This document shows positions 16,303 to 25,388 of a DNA stretch of 64,000 nucleotides, piece by piece. Position numbers and translations under genes: made by a program. Every line of letters starts with the position of its first letter. Position 1 is the stretch's first letter. A model generated the notes under the pieces. That model worked only from the letters and a program-made list of their open reading frames with translations, did no database searches and was not told the DNA's origin. The stretch covers positions 62,001-126,000 of the forward strand of contig JAFUHX010000020.1 of the NCBI GenBank assembly GCA_017474045.1, given 5' to 3'. The DNA is from Clostridia bacterium. GTDB taxonomy: Bacteria; Bacillota; Clostridia; Oscillospirales; Acutalibacteraceae.

Positions 16303-17676
16303 TCAGTCCTCAAGGCTGCGAACGAGGTCTTTAAAAATATTGCCTCGCTGCTGATAGCTTTTAAACATTCCCCAGCTTGCGCAGGCAGGAGAAAGAAGAA
16401 CGCAGTCTCCGCTTTTTGCGCTTTTCTGAGCAATGCTTACTGCTTCTTCCATTGAGTCGGCAAAAACATAGGGGCTGAAGCCGGCTTCGTCGCAGGCGGC
16501 GGCGATGTTTTGCGCTGTCTGACCGATTAAAATAAGGAGCTTACATTTGCCATGAAGGTGGCTTATCCATTCGCCGTAGTCACTTTTTTTGTCGTAGCCG
16601 CCGGCAATGAGAACTGTTTCAGAGGGCATTGCATCAATAGCCTTAATGGCGGCATCGGTGTTGGTTCCTTTGGAGTCGTTATAATATTTAACGCCTTTTT
16701 TAGTTGCGGTATATTCAATTCTGTGTTCCACGGCAACAAACTTTCTTGTTGCCTCACGGATAACATCCAGAGGAATTCCTGCGTAGTAGGTTATGGCAAC
16801 AGCAGACATAATGTTTTCAAAATTATGTTTTCCCACAAGGTTGACTTCATCTTCTTTTATAACCACTATTTGTTCGCCGTTTTCAGCAAGAATAACACAG
16901 CCGTTTTTGAAATAAAGACCTTCATCAAGCTCTCTTTCACTGCTGAAAAAAACAACTCGGCTTTTAAGCTCTTTTGAAAAATTACGAAGGACCTCGTCTT
17001 CATAATTCAGAACGCAAAAATCATTTTCATCTTGATTTTTAGCAATGGATTTTTTAATGTTCTTATAGTTTTCCATTGATTTGTGTCTGTCGAGATGGTC
17101 AGGAGTAATGTTTAAAATAGCGCATACATGGGGTTTGAAGGTAACCATGGTTTCAAGCTGAAAAGAGCTGATTTCAGCAACGGTAAAACCGCCTTCAACG
17201 CTTTCAAGAGCAAGGCCGGTATATGGGATTTCAATGTTGCCCACAAGAAGTGTTTTTTCACAAAAAGCCTTGGTAATTTCATAGGTTAAAGAAGTAGTTG
17301 TTGTTTTTCCGTTTGTTCCTGTAATGGCAAGAACAGTTCCTTTGTCATATAAATATGCAAGCTCAATTTCGCTCCAGACAGGAATATTTTTTTGAATAAC
17401 AGCCTTCATAACGGGGGTATCAAGAGGAACACCGGGGCTGACAACACAAACTGAAATTTCTCTTAAATCATTTTCGCTTATTTCGTCAAGAATGAAAGAA
17501 ACGGGCTTGTTTGTTCCGATTTTTTCAAGAACCTGAGAGGTGTTTAAATCTTTGTTTCCGTCATAAATAATAAAATTCTTATTGAGCTTTAAAAGCATTT
17601 GTGCCGCGGCAATTCCGCTTCTGCCGGCGCCGACAATAAGATAGTTTTCCATTAGCTGTTCACCCGAAAACGCCAT
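16303..17676 (-). CDS. murD: UDP-N-acetylmuramoyl-L-alanine--D-glutamate ligase
   Basis: This 457-aa Mur ligase adds D-glutamate to UDP-MurNAc-L-Ala in cytoplasmic peptidoglycan synthesis. The N-terminal Rossmann motif VGAGRSGIAA (about residue 15) is followed by the ATP-binding ITGTNGKTTTT (118-128), NITPDHLDRH (about 205) and, near the C terminus, GGYDK and LLSPACASWGMF. There is a second possible start at 17652 (MENYLIV...) with GGGTGA upstream; the longer start has GAAAGG and I keep it. It stands alone rather than in a dcw cluster. Confidence 0.92.
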   Translation of the reverse strand: MAFSGEQLMENYLIVGAGRSGIAAAQMLLKLNKNFIIYDGNKDLNTSQVLEKIGTNKPVSFILDEISENDLREISVCVVSPGVPLDTPVMKAVIQKNIPVWSEIELAYLYDKGTVLAITGTNGKTTTTSLTYEITKAFCEKTLLVGNIEIPYTGLALESVEGGFTVAEISSFQLETMVTFKPHVCAILNITPDHLDRHKSMENYKNIKKSIAKNQDENDFCVLNYEDEVLRNFSKELKSRVVFFSSERELDEGLYFKNGCVILAENGEQIVVIKEDEVNLVGKHNFENIMSAVAITYYAGIPLDVIREATRKFVAVEHRIEYTATKKGVKYYNDSKGTNTDAAIKAIDAMPSETVLIAGGYDKKSDYGEWISHLHGKCKLLILIGQTAQNIAAACDEAGFSPYVFADSMEEAVSIAQKSAKSGDCVLLSPACASWGMFKSYQQRGNIFKDLVRSLED

Positions 17677-17706
17677 TTAGCGTACCTTTCTTTTTATTGC
17701 TTAAAT

Positions 17707-17735
17707 ATTATAGCATTGTGTTTTTCAAAATTCAA
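17707..17735 (-). promoter_or_regulatory. Promoter of murD
   Basis: On the minus strand TTGAAT (17730-17735), a 17-bp spacer and TATAAT (17707-17712) lie about 30 bp before the start codon. Confidence 0.7.
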
Positions 17736-17792
17736 CTGTTATATTTATATTATGCCCTCTGTGTTCTTTGGTGAAAATATCTTATCAAAAAT

Positions 17793-17817
17793 CCCGGCTT
17801 TTCTGTAAAAAGCCGGG
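17793..17817 (-). terminator. Intrinsic terminator after fhs
   Basis: CCCGGCTTTT / AAAAGCCGGG with a 5-nt loop is followed on the minus strand by ATTTTTG, about 20 bp after the fhs stop. It separates fhs from murD transcription. Confidence 0.8.
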
Positions 17818-17836
17818 TGAAATATAAATTCGAAAA

Positions 17837-19513
17837 TCAGAAAAGTCCTGAAATTTTTCCGTTTTCATCAACATCAATGCTTTCGGCGGCGGGCTTTTTG
17901 GGAAGTCCCGGCATGGTCATAATGTCGCCGGTTAAAACAACAACGAAGCCTGCGCCTGCGCTGATTTTAACATTTCTGACGGTTACGGTAAAGTCTTCAG
18001 GAGCGCCTAACTTTGTCGGGTCATCAGAAAAGCTATATTGTGTTTTGGCAATGCAGACAGGATAGGATCCGAAGCCAAGCTCTGTTAGACGCTTGAGTTG
18101 ATTTTTTGCTGCCGGAGCAAAAGAAACTCCTTTGCCGCCATATACCTTTGTAACAACGGCTTCAATTTTTTCTTCAAGGCTCATTTCGTCTGAATAGCTG
18201 AAGGTGAAATCGCCTTTTTCTTCTTCACAAAGGCGAACGACCTCTTTTGCAAGCTCTTCGCCACCCTTGCCGCCTTCAGCCCAGACGGTTGAAAGGCAAA
18301 CATTAACACCTAATTCCTTGCATTTTGAAATAATAAATTCAACTTCTTTGTCGGTGTCGGTGGGGAAACGGTTAACCGCAACAACACAGGGAAGCTTATA
18401 AACATTTTTAATGTTTGAAACATGGCGAAGAAGGTTCGGAATACCTTTTTCAAGGGCTTCAAGATTTTCGTTTGAAAGCTCGGTTTTTGCAAGACCGCCA
18501 TGCATTTTAAGAGCGCGGATTGTTGCAACAACAACAACGGCTGAGGGGGTAAGACCCGCCATTCTGCATTTTATGTCGAGGAATTTTTCTGCGCCGAGGT
18601 CTGCACCGAAGCCGGCTTCGGTAATAGCGTAGTCGCCTAATTTCATTGCAGTCTTTGTTGCAATAACGCTGTTGCATCCGTGAGCAATATTTGCAAAAGG
18701 TCCGCCATGAACTATTGCAGGGGTTCCCTCAAGGGTCTGAACAAGGTTGGGCTTGAGTGCGTCTTTGAGAAGCGCTGTCATTGCGCCTACTGCGCCAAGC
18801 TGACCTGCTGTTACAGGCTTATCGTCGTAGGTATAGGCAACAACGATTTTTGAAAGCTTTTCTTTAAGGTCTGTTATTGATGTTGCCAGGCAGAAAACAG
18901 CCATAATTTCTGAAGCAACGGTAATATCGAAACCGTCTTCACGGGGTGTTCCGTTTGGTTTGCCGCCAAGGCCATCAACAACGAAGCGAAGCTGACGGTC
19001 ATTCATGTCAACACAGCGCTTCCATGTTACTTTTCTGACATCAATGCCCAGAGCGTTGCCTTGCTGAATGTGGTTATCAAGCATTGCGGCAAGAAGGTTG
19101 TTTGCTGCGCCGATTGCGTGAAAGTCTCCGGTAAAATGAAGGTTAATATCTTCCATGGGAACGACCTGAGCGTAGCCGCCGCCTGCGGCGCCGCCCTTAA
19201 CACCGAAAACAGGACCGAGTGAAGGCTCGCGAAGAGCAACAACAACATTTTTTCCAAGGCGTTTAAGACCGTCTGAAAGGCCGATTGTGGTTGTGGTTTT
19301 TCCTTCTCCTGCGGGTGTGGGGGTAATCGCCGTAACAAGAACAAGCTTTCCTTCTTTTCTGTTGCTCTCTTTAAGAAGTGACAAATCAATTTTTGCTTTG
19401 TAGTTTCCGTATTGTTCAACATATTTGCTGTCAATTCCGGCTATTGATGCGATTTCAAGAATATGCTTCATTTCGCATTGCTGAGCAATTTCAATGTCTG
19501 ATAAATAACCCAT
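17837..19513 (-). CDS. fhs: Formate--tetrahydrofolate ligase
   Basis: This 558-aa enzyme (family about 555 aa) makes 10-formyl-THF from formate, THF and ATP. The P-loop [13 protein letters not shown] lies at residues 66-78. The [20 protein letters not shown] and HFTGDFHAI motifs follow, as in the clostridial enzymes. It lies 80 bp after the AICAR formyltransferase gene, which consumes its product, with a hairpin between them that may lower readthrough. Context (IMP cyclohydrolase, AICAR formyltransferase, formate channel, ZTP riboswitch) points to a role in feeding one-carbon units to purine synthesis. Confidence 0.96.
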   Translation of the reverse strand: MGYLSDIEIAQQCEMKHILEIASIAGIDSKYVEQYGNYKAKIDLSLLKESNRKEGKLVLVTAITPTPAGEGKTTTTIGLSDGLKRLGKNVVVALREPSLGPVFGVKGGAAGGGYAQVVPMEDINLHFTGDFHAIGAANNLLAAMLDNHIQQGNALGIDVRKVTWKRCVDMNDRQLRFVVDGLGGKPNGTPREDGFDITVASEIMAVFCLATSITDLKEKLSKIVVAYTYDDKPVTAGQLGAVGAMTALLKDALKPNLVQTLEGTPAIVHGGPFANIAHGCNSVIATKTAMKLGDYAITEAGFGADLGAEKFLDIKCRMAGLTPSAVVVVATIRALKMHGGLAKTELSNENLEALEKGIPNLLRHVSNIKNVYKLPCVVAVNRFPTDTDKEVEFIISKCKELGVNVCLSTVWAEGGKGGEELAKEVVRLCEEEKGDFTFSYSDEMSLEEKIEAVVTKVYGGKGVSFAPAAKNQLKRLTELGFGSYPVCIAKTQYSFSDDPTKLGAPEDFTVTVRNVKISAGAGFVVVLTGDIMTMPGLPKKPAAESIDVDENGKISGLF

Positions 19514-19532
19514 AATTAATCCTCCTGAAAAT

Positions 19533-19576
19533 AAAAACTGCGAAACCTTTTTAATTTTGAAAGCTTCGCAGTTTTT
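19533..19576 (-). terminator. Hairpin between the AICAR formyltransferase gene and fhs
   Basis: AAAAACTGCGAA / TTCGCAGTTTTT, with a loop of about 20 nt and T-rich flank on the minus strand, lies in the 80-bp gap. It could end the guaB-to-AICARFT transcript or act as an attenuator for fhs. I see no convincing promoter inside the gap, which favours partial readthrough. Confidence 0.55.
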
Positions 19577-19593
19577 GCTTTTTTGCTTTTATA

Positions 19594-20778
19594 TTAGTGG
19601 TGGAAAAGTCTCATTTTGGTGAATGCCATTACCATTGAATATTTGTTGCAGCACTCAATAACGAGGTCGTCTCTGATTGAGCCGCCGGGTTCAGCAATAT
19701 AGCTTACGCCGCTTTTCTTAGCTCTTTCAATGTTGTCGCTGAAGGGGAAGAAAGCGTCGGAGCCGAGGGCAACTCCGGTTTTGCTTGCCAGGTATTCGGC
19801 CTTTTCTTCTGCTGTGAGAGGTTCGGGCTTGGATGAAAAATATTTTTGCCAATTGCCGTCGGCGCAAACATCTTCTTCGTTTTGGTTGATGTAGCCGTCG
19901 ATAACGTTATCTCTGTCAGGGCGCTTAATGTCGGGAAGGAAGGGAAGAGCAAGAACCTTTTCATGCTGTCTCAGGAACCAGGTGTCTGCTTTTGTTCCTG
20001 CAAGACGAGTGCAATGAATTCTTGATTGCTGACCTGCTCCTACTCCGATTGCCTGGCCGTCAACGGCGTAGCAAACTGAGTTAGACTGAGTGTATTTAAG
20101 GGTAATAAGAGAGATAATAAGGTCTCTCTTTGCGCTGTCGGGAAGGTTTTTGTTTTCTGTAACAATGTCTGAAAGCAAAGCTTCATTAATTTCAAAGTTG
20201 TTTCTTCCCTGTTCAAAGGTTATTCCGAAAACCTGCTTTCTTTCAGTTTCTTCAGGAACATAGTCGGGGTCAATTTTAACGATGTTGTAGTTTCCGTTTC
20301 TTTTTGTTTTAAGAATTTCAAGAGCCTTTTCGGTGTAGCCGGGAGCAATAACACCGTCTGAAACCTCGCGCTTGATAAGAAGGGCTGTTGTTTCGTCGCA
20401 AACATCTGAAAGAGCAATCCAGTCACCGAAGGAACACATTCTGTCGGTGCCTCTTGCTCTTGCAAAGGCGCAGGCAAGGGGAGATTGATCAAGACCTTCA
20501 ATGTCGTCAACAAAACAAGCCTTTTTAAGAGTGTCTGAAAGGGGAATTCCGACTGCAGCTGAAGTGGGGCTGACATGCTTGAAGGAAGTGGCGGCAGGCA
20601 TGCCGAGAGCTTCTTTCAGCTCCTTAACAAGCTGCCAGGAATTGAAGGCATCGAGAAAGTTAATATAGCCCGGGCGGCCGCAAAGAATTTCAATGGGAAG
20701 GTCGCTTCCGTCTGCCATATAAATCTTAGAGGGTTTCTGGTTTGGGTTACAGCCATATTTAAGTTCAAAATCTTTCAT
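19594..20778 (-). CDS. Stand-alone AICAR formyltransferase
   Basis: This 394-aa protein corresponds to the AICAR transformylase half of PurH without the N-terminal MGS-like IMP cyclohydrolase domain. Motifs typical of the domain are FKHVSPTSAAVG (near residue 61), RGTDRMCSFGDW (near 108), IHCTRLAG and SDAFFPFSDNI, and EPGGSIRDD near the C terminus. It converts AICAR plus 10-formyl-THF to FAICAR. The missing cyclisation step is supplied by the PurO-type gene two places upstream in the same operon. ATG 20778 follows GGAGAG. fhs, the source of the formyl donor, comes next. Confidence 0.9.
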   Translation of the reverse strand: MKDFELKYGCNPNQKPSKIYMADGSDLPIEILCGRPGYINFLDAFNSWQLVKELKEALGMPAATSFKHVSPTSAAVGIPLSDTLKKACFVDDIEGLDQSPLACAFARARGTDRMCSFGDWIALSDVCDETTALLIKREVSDGVIAPGYTEKALEILKTKRNGNYNIVKIDPDYVPEETERKQVFGITFEQGRNNFEINEALLSDIVTENKNLPDSAKRDLIISLITLKYTQSNSVCYAVDGQAIGVGAGQQSRIHCTRLAGTKADTWFLRQHEKVLALPFLPDIKRPDRDNVIDGYINQNEEDVCADGNWQKYFSSKPEPLTAEEKAEYLASKTGVALGSDAFFPFSDNIERAKKSGVSYIAEPGGSIRDDLVIECCNKYSMVMAFTKMRLFHH

Positions 20779-20790
20779 TTTTTTCTCTCC

Positions 20791-22227
20791 TTAAACTTTA
20801 AGCTCTGTTTTGATTTCTTCACCGGTATATCTTGAAAGAATGGGGTTAATAACTTCTTTCAGGAATTCATCAACCTGAGAAGCGCTTCTTCCGGTGTATG
20901 AAGCAGGGTCAAGCTGCTTTTCAATTTCTTCTTTTGAAAGGGGGAAGGCTTCGTCAGCAGCAATTCTGTCAATCAGATCATTGACACCGCCTTCAAGCTT
21001 AACCTTAGCGGCTGCGGCGTGAGAGTGAACACGAAGGGCTTCGTGAAGCTCCTGACGGTTGCCGCCTCTTCTGACAGATTCCATCATAATGTTTTCTGTT
21101 GCCATAAACGGAAGCTTTTCCATAACACGACGGTTAACAACCTTTTCATAAACCACAAGGCCGCCGGTTACGTTGATATAAATATTGAGAATTGCGTCAA
21201 CGGCAAGGAAGGCTTCTGCAACAGAAATTCGTTTGTTTGCGCTGTCGTCAAGAGTTCTTTCAAACCATTGGGTTCCTGCTGTTATGGCAGGATTGATTGA
21301 GTCAATAATTACATATCTTGCCAAAGCGCAGATTCTTTCGCTTCTCATGGGATTTCTTTTATAGGGCATTGCTGAGGAACCAATCTGATTTTTTTCAAAA
21401 GGCTCTTCCATTTCTTCAAAAGACTGAAGAATTCTCAGGTCATTTGCAAATTTATAGGCACTCTGAGCAACACCTGAAAGCGCGCCGAGAAAATAGGCGT
21501 CAACCTTTCTTGAATATGTTTGGCCGGAAACGGGAACGCAGCCATCAAAGCCCATTTCTTCAGCTATGAGTCTCTCAACCTCTTTGATTTTTTCTTCATC
21601 ACCGTCAAAAAGCTCCATAAAGCTTGCCTGAGTTCCGGTTGTTCCCTTTGAACCCAGAAGCTTAAGGTTTGAAAGCTGATATTCAAGATTTTCAATGTCC
21701 TGAGCTAATTCATACATCCAAAGCGTTGCTCTTTTTCCAACCGTTGTCAGCTGAGCAGGCTGAAGATGAGTATAGCCGAGGCAAGGAAGTGCTTTATATT
21801 CATTAGCAAATGCACTGAGGTTTTTGAGAACCTGAGCGCATTTTTTAAGAACGATGTTTGAAGCTTCACGAAGAATGATTACATCGGTGTTGTCGCCAAC
21901 ATAGCAAGAGGTTGCGCCCAGGTGAATAATGGGCTCTGCCTTGGGGCATTGCTTGCCGTAGGCATAAACATGGCTCATAACATCATGGCGAACAAGCTTT
22001 TCTCTTTCTTCAGCAACATCAAAATTAACATTGTCTTTGTTGGCTTCCAGCTCAGCAATCTGTTCGTCGCTGATGTCAAGCCCCATGGCTTTTTCTGCTT
22101 TAGCAAGAGCAATCCAAAGGCGGCGCCATGTTCTGAATTTGAAATTATCGGAAAAAACATGTTGCATTTCTGCGCTGGCATATCTTGTGGAAAGGGGAGA
22201 AATATAAGAATCTCTGATGTCTGACAT
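20791..22227 (-). CDS. purB: Adenylosuccinate lyase
   Basis: This 478-aa fumarase/aspartase-superfamily enzyme acts twice in purine synthesis, cleaving SAICAR and adenylosuccinate. TSCYVGDNTD (about residue 107), GYTHLQPAQLTTVG (about 153) and the flexible-loop signature GSSAMPYKRNPMRSE (about 295) are present. The AICAR it makes is the substrate of the next gene in the operon. The RBS is AAGGAGAG. Spacing to both neighbours is 12 bp. Confidence 0.95.
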   Translation of the reverse strand: MSDIRDSYISPLSTRYASAEMQHVFSDNFKFRTWRRLWIALAKAEKAMGLDISDEQIAELEANKDNVNFDVAEEREKLVRHDVMSHVYAYGKQCPKAEPIIHLGATSCYVGDNTDVIILREASNIVLKKCAQVLKNLSAFANEYKALPCLGYTHLQPAQLTTVGKRATLWMYELAQDIENLEYQLSNLKLLGSKGTTGTQASFMELFDGDEEKIKEVERLIAEEMGFDGCVPVSGQTYSRKVDAYFLGALSGVAQSAYKFANDLRILQSFEEMEEPFEKNQIGSSAMPYKRNPMRSERICALARYVIIDSINPAITAGTQWFERTLDDSANKRISVAEAFLAVDAILNIYINVTGGLVVYEKVVNRRVMEKLPFMATENIMMESVRRGGNRQELHEALRVHSHAAAAKVKLEGGVNDLIDRIAADEAFPLSKEEIEKQLDPASYTGRSASQVDEFLKEVINPILSRYTGEEIKTELKV

Positions 22228-22239
22228 AAAAAACTCTCC

Positions 22240-22959
22240 TTATTTATTTTTATTTATCAATCTGTTTTCTTCTTCTTTTGTTTCAAGGTCAATATAACGA
22301 ACATAAAGAGAAATCTTGTTGTCTTCGTTAAGATTTTCCCAAAGCTTTGAGGTGAAAACATCAATGTCGTCGTCTGTTGCAACTCTTTCGGGTTCACCCT
22401 GGAAGGTTGGAATGGGGTTTCCGTCGCAAACATAGGTGTGAATAAAATGACCTAAACCTGCAAGTGAAGGATATGCAAAATAATATCTGTTGCAGGCTGT
22501 TCCTTCTGCGTCAGCAGATTTGAGAATGCTCATTCTATAGCAGAAGTCACCGTTTTCAAAGCGGAGCATACCGCTGATTCTGGGTGTGAAATTGGGTTTG
22601 TCGGGTTCAAACTCGCGTGTGTTGAGCGCATCACACATGCATTTGCCTTCTTTAACGAAGTCATAAATTGTGTCTGTTTGGTCTCCGTTTGTTACAATAA
22701 GCTTGTTTTCAAACTGACGAATTGCAGCGTAAATAATAAGAGAAGGGTCTTCAACCTTCGAAGCGTCAAAGGGCTCTGTGAAAACTGCACCGTCTTTTTC
22801 GGTGAAAACACGGTTGCGGCTGTTTTCGCTTCTTCCCATAATGAAATAAGCGCAAACTGCTTTTTTTCCGTTGGGAGTTTTTCCAATAACAATGCCTCTT
22901 CCAACATAAGAATTGTCTTTGATGAGTTCGCCAATGTCGTGAATTTTATAAATATCCAT
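22240..22959 (-). CDS. purO: PurO-type IMP cyclohydrolase
   Basis: This 239-aa protein matches the stand-alone IMP cyclohydrolase family (archaeal PurO-like, Ntn-hydrolase fold). It has the early VGRGIVIGKTPNGK segment (about residues 19-32), ENKLIVTNGDQTD (about 91) and PNFTPRISGM, with a C-terminal YAYPSLAGLGHFIHTY-like block. It would close FAICAR to IMP. With the stand-alone AICAR formyltransferase it replaces bifunctional PurH. The assignment rests on motif recognition and strong pathway context. RBS GGAGGT; 14 bp after the FNT gene. Confidence 0.85.
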   Translation of the reverse strand: MDIYKIHDIGELIKDNSYVGRGIVIGKTPNGKKAVCAYFIMGRSENSRNRVFTEKDGAVFTEPFDASKVEDPSLIIYAAIRQFENKLIVTNGDQTDTIYDFVKEGKCMCDALNTREFEPDKPNFTPRISGMLRFENGDFCYRMSILKSADAEGTACNRYYFAYPSLAGLGHFIHTYVCDGNPIPTFQGEPERVATDDDIDVFTSKLWENLNEDNKISLYVRYIDLETKEEENRLINKNK

Positions 22960-22973
22960 TTTTTACCTCCGAA

Positions 22974-23594
22974 TCAGTCTGATAAAGCTTTTTTTATTTT
23001 AACAAGCAGGGGTATCAGAATACCGCCCACCGTGTTTCCCAAAACAACAAGAAGAAGAAAAACCGCAGCGTTTTTTGAAAAGTTGTTTGCCGTGGCAAAA
23101 TAAAACATGTCGGCAATAGAGTGTTCAAACCCGCTGAGAATGAAAACGGGAACACAGAACAAAATTCCGGCGATGCTTTTTTTGTTCGAATAAATCCAAA
23201 CAGCAACATACATAAGAACGCCGCAGAAAATTCCTCTGATAAAAGTCTGAGAGGGGAGCTGAGCCAGCTTTGAAAGGCAGATTTCTGCGCTTTTTTCTGA
23301 CAGGGCAGGAAGCCCCTCTTTAATCATCAATCCGAAAACTGCGCAGGAAAGAGCATTGCCTAAAAGGGCGGTTATTACAACAATAAAATCTTCTTTTTTG
23401 TGGTTTTCAACAATAAGGCCGATTTTTCCGGTATAAAGAGAAAAGGAAAAGCTACAGATTGTTAAAAGGGCAACACAAAACAAAAGTGCACCGATATATT
23501 TGTTGTCGCAGGCGAGAAAAACGCTTCCACCCAGGGCGATGCAAAGTCCGGCAAGAATTCCGTTTAACAAATGGCTGAAAAATTTCTTAATCAT
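22974..23594 (-). CDS. Formate/nitrite transporter (FNT) family channel
   Basis: This 206-aa membrane protein has about six hydrophobic helices and is somewhat shorter than typical FNT proteins (about 250-280 aa). The conserved LSGFEHSIADMFYF block (about residue 153), RGIFCGVLMYVAVW and GNTVGG near the C terminus are FNT signatures. Its position between guaB and purO, in an operon ending with formate--THF ligase, suggests formate as the substrate; this is inference. It begins 2 bp after the guaB stop, implying coupled translation. Confidence 0.85.
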   Translation of the reverse strand: MIKKFFSHLLNGILAGLCIALGGSVFLACDNKYIGALLFCVALLTICSFSFSLYTGKIGLIVENHKKEDFIVVITALLGNALSCAVFGLMIKEGLPALSEKSAEICLSKLAQLPSQTFIRGIFCGVLMYVAVWIYSNKKSIAGILFCVPVFILSGFEHSIADMFYFATANNFSKNAAVFLLLVVLGNTVGGILIPLLVKIKKALSD

Positions 23595-23596
23595 AA

Positions 23597-25102
23597 TTAT
23601 TTTCCGCTTGAGCCAGAGTCTTTTCTGATAACGTCGTGGGCTCCGCCTTCAACAATACTTGTTGCTGAAACAAGGGTGAGCTTGGCTTTCTGTTGAAACT
23701 CTTTAATGTTCAATGCGCCGCAGTTACACATGGTTGACTTAACCTTGCTGAGAGTTTTGTCAACATTATCTTTGAGAGGACCGGCGTAGGGAACATAGGA
23801 GTCAACGCCTTCTTCGAAGGAAAGCTTTTTGGAGCCGCCCAGGTCATATCTCTGCCAGTTTCTTGCTCTGTTTGAGCCTTCGCCCCAGTATTCTTTAACA
23901 TAGGATCCGCCAACAAAGAGCTTGGCTGTGGGGCTTTCGTCAAAACGGGCAAAATATCTTCCCAGCATAACGAAGTCTGAACCCATGGCGAGCGCAAGAG
24001 TTACATGGTGGTCATGAACAATTCCGCCGTCGGAGCAAACAGGAACATAAATTCCGGTTTCTTCAAAATATTCGTCTCTTGCCTTGCAGACTTCAATGAG
24101 GGCTGTTGCCTGACCTCTGCCGATACCTTTTGTTTCGCGGGTGATACAAATTGAACCGCCGCCGATTCCGACCTTAACAAAGTCTGCGCCGCATTTGGCA
24201 AGGAAGAGGAAGCCTTCTTTGTCAACAACGTTACCTGCACCGACCTTAACGCTGTCGCCGTATTTTTCGCGAATGAAATCAATGGTGAGCTTCTGCCATT
24301 CAGAGAAGCCTTCTGAAGAGTCAATGCAAAGAACATCTGCTCCTGCTTCAACAAGGGCGGGAACTCTTTCTGCGTAGTCTCTTGTGTTGATTCCGGCTCC
24401 GACAACATAGCGCTTGTTTGAGTCAAGAAGCTCGTCGGGGTTGTTTTTATGTTGCTCATAGTCTTTTCTGAAAACGAAATAAAGAAGTCTTCCGTCGTTG
24501 CTGACGATGGGAAGAGAATTGAGCTTGTGTTCCCAGATTATATCGTTAGCCTGAGCAAGAGTAGTGCCTTCTTTGGCTGTTACAAGCTTTTCAAGTGGAG
24601 TCATGAAAGAAGAAACCTTTTCTGTTCCTTCCATTCTGCTGACACGGTAGTCGCGACCTGTTACAATTCCAACAAGCTTGCCGTTTGAGGTTCCGTCGTC
24701 AGTTACGGCAACAGTGGAGTGACCGGTTTTTTCTTTGAGAGCAATAATATCGGCAAGAGTTGCCTCAGGGGAAAGATTTGAGTCGCTGGTAACAAAGCCT
24801 GCCTTATAGCCCTTTGCTCTTGCAACCATTGCGGCCTCATCTTCAATTGACTGAGAACCATAAATGAAAGAAACACCGCCGCTTTTGGCAAGAGCCACAG
24901 CTAATTTGTCGCCTGAAACAGACTGCATAATGGCTGAAACCATGGGGATGTTGAGCTCAAGCGGACATTTTTCGCCCTTTTTGAATTTAACAAGAGGGGT
25001 CTTGAGCGAAACGTTGGAAGGAACACATTCGCTTGAGGAATATCCGGGAATGAGAAGATATTCGTTAAAGGTATGTGAGGGTTCGTTGATGTAGGTTGCC
25101 AT
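23597..25102 (-). CDS. guaB: IMP dehydrogenase
   Basis: This 501-aa enzyme oxidises IMP to XMP with NAD+. After an N-terminal barrel segment there are two CBS domains (about residues 95-220). The active-site loop [12 protein letters not shown] carries the catalytic cysteine and is followed by [15 protein letters not shown] and MLGRYFA lie in the second half of the barrel. I chose ATG 25102 (RBS AAGGATGA, 8-nt spacing); an upstream in-frame extension would run through the terminator of the riboswitch. It is the first gene behind a ZTP riboswitch, an unusual place for guaB. Confidence 0.93.
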   Translation of the reverse strand: MATYINEPSHTFNEYLLIPGYSSSECVPSNVSLKTPLVKFKKGEKCPLELNIPMVSAIMQSVSGDKLAVALAKSGGVSFIYGSQSIEDEAAMVARAKGYKAGFVTSDSNLSPEATLADIIALKEKTGHSTVAVTDDGTSNGKLVGIVTGRDYRVSRMEGTEKVSSFMTPLEKLVTAKEGTTLAQANDIIWEHKLNSLPIVSNDGRLLYFVFRKDYEQHKNNPDELLDSNKRYVVGAGINTRDYAERVPALVEAGADVLCIDSSEGFSEWQKLTIDFIREKYGDSVKVGAGNVVDKEGFLFLAKCGADFVKVGIGGGSICITRETKGIGRGQATALIEVCKARDEYFEETGIYVPVCSDGGIVHDHHVTLALAMGSDFVMLGRYFARFDESPTAKLFVGGSYVKEYWGEGSNRARNWQRYDLGGSKKLSFEEGVDSYVPYAGPLKDNVDKTLSKVKSTMCNCGALNIKEFQQKAKLTLVSATSIVEGGAHDVIRKDSGSSGK

Positions 25103-25166
25103 ACTGATCATCCTTTCTTTTATTTCCATATATTTTATTTTTTCAGATATAATGGATTTTGTATGC

Positions 25167-25203
25167 AAAAAGGGCAGTCCTCCCTTTTTGGTAAAGACTG
25201 CCC
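25167..25203 (-). terminator. Terminator forming the riboswitch expression platform
   Basis: On the minus strand GGGCAGTC / GACTGCCC (25196-25203 with 25172-25179) is followed by TTTTT. The 5' arm shares GGGC with the aptamer end CCGTCTGGGC, so ligand-bound aptamer and terminator are mutually exclusive. This is the expected layout for a ligand-activated switch. Confidence 0.8.
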
Positions 25204-25275
25204 AGACGGTCGGCATATATTGGAAATATTCTGCTCCCCTGTGGTGAAATCCACAAATCCGTCAGTCACAGAATC
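25200..25275 (-). ncRNA. ZTP (pfl) riboswitch aptamer upstream of guaB
   Basis: On the minus strand the leader reads GTGACTGACGG, then GTGGATTTCACCAC, then GGGGAGCA, a variable linker, and GCCGACCGTCTGGGC. These are the conserved blocks of the pfl motif: the CUGRCG stem partner, the P2 hairpin, the GGGGAGC pseudoknot strand and the CCGnCUGGGC closing block. The class senses ZMP/ZTP (AICAR nucleotides) as a sign of 10-formyl-THF shortage. It precedes an operon holding AICAR formyltransferase, formate ligase and a formate channel, so the ligand fits the genes. Confidence 0.88.
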
Positions 25276-25293
25276 CATTTTTATGTTAAGTAG

Positions 25294-25322
25294 ATTATAT
25301 TATAACACTATAAAAAAGTCAA
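25294..25322 (-). promoter_or_regulatory. Promoter of the guaB-FNT-purO-purB operon
   Basis: On the minus strand TTGACT (25317-25322), 17 bp and TATAAT (25294-25299) place the start just before the ZTP aptamer. Confidence 0.8.
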
Positions 25323-25388
25323 GCCGAATATTATTCATCAGGCAGGGGGCAAAATTGTGAAAAATGACGATTATTTGTCTTGATTTAA

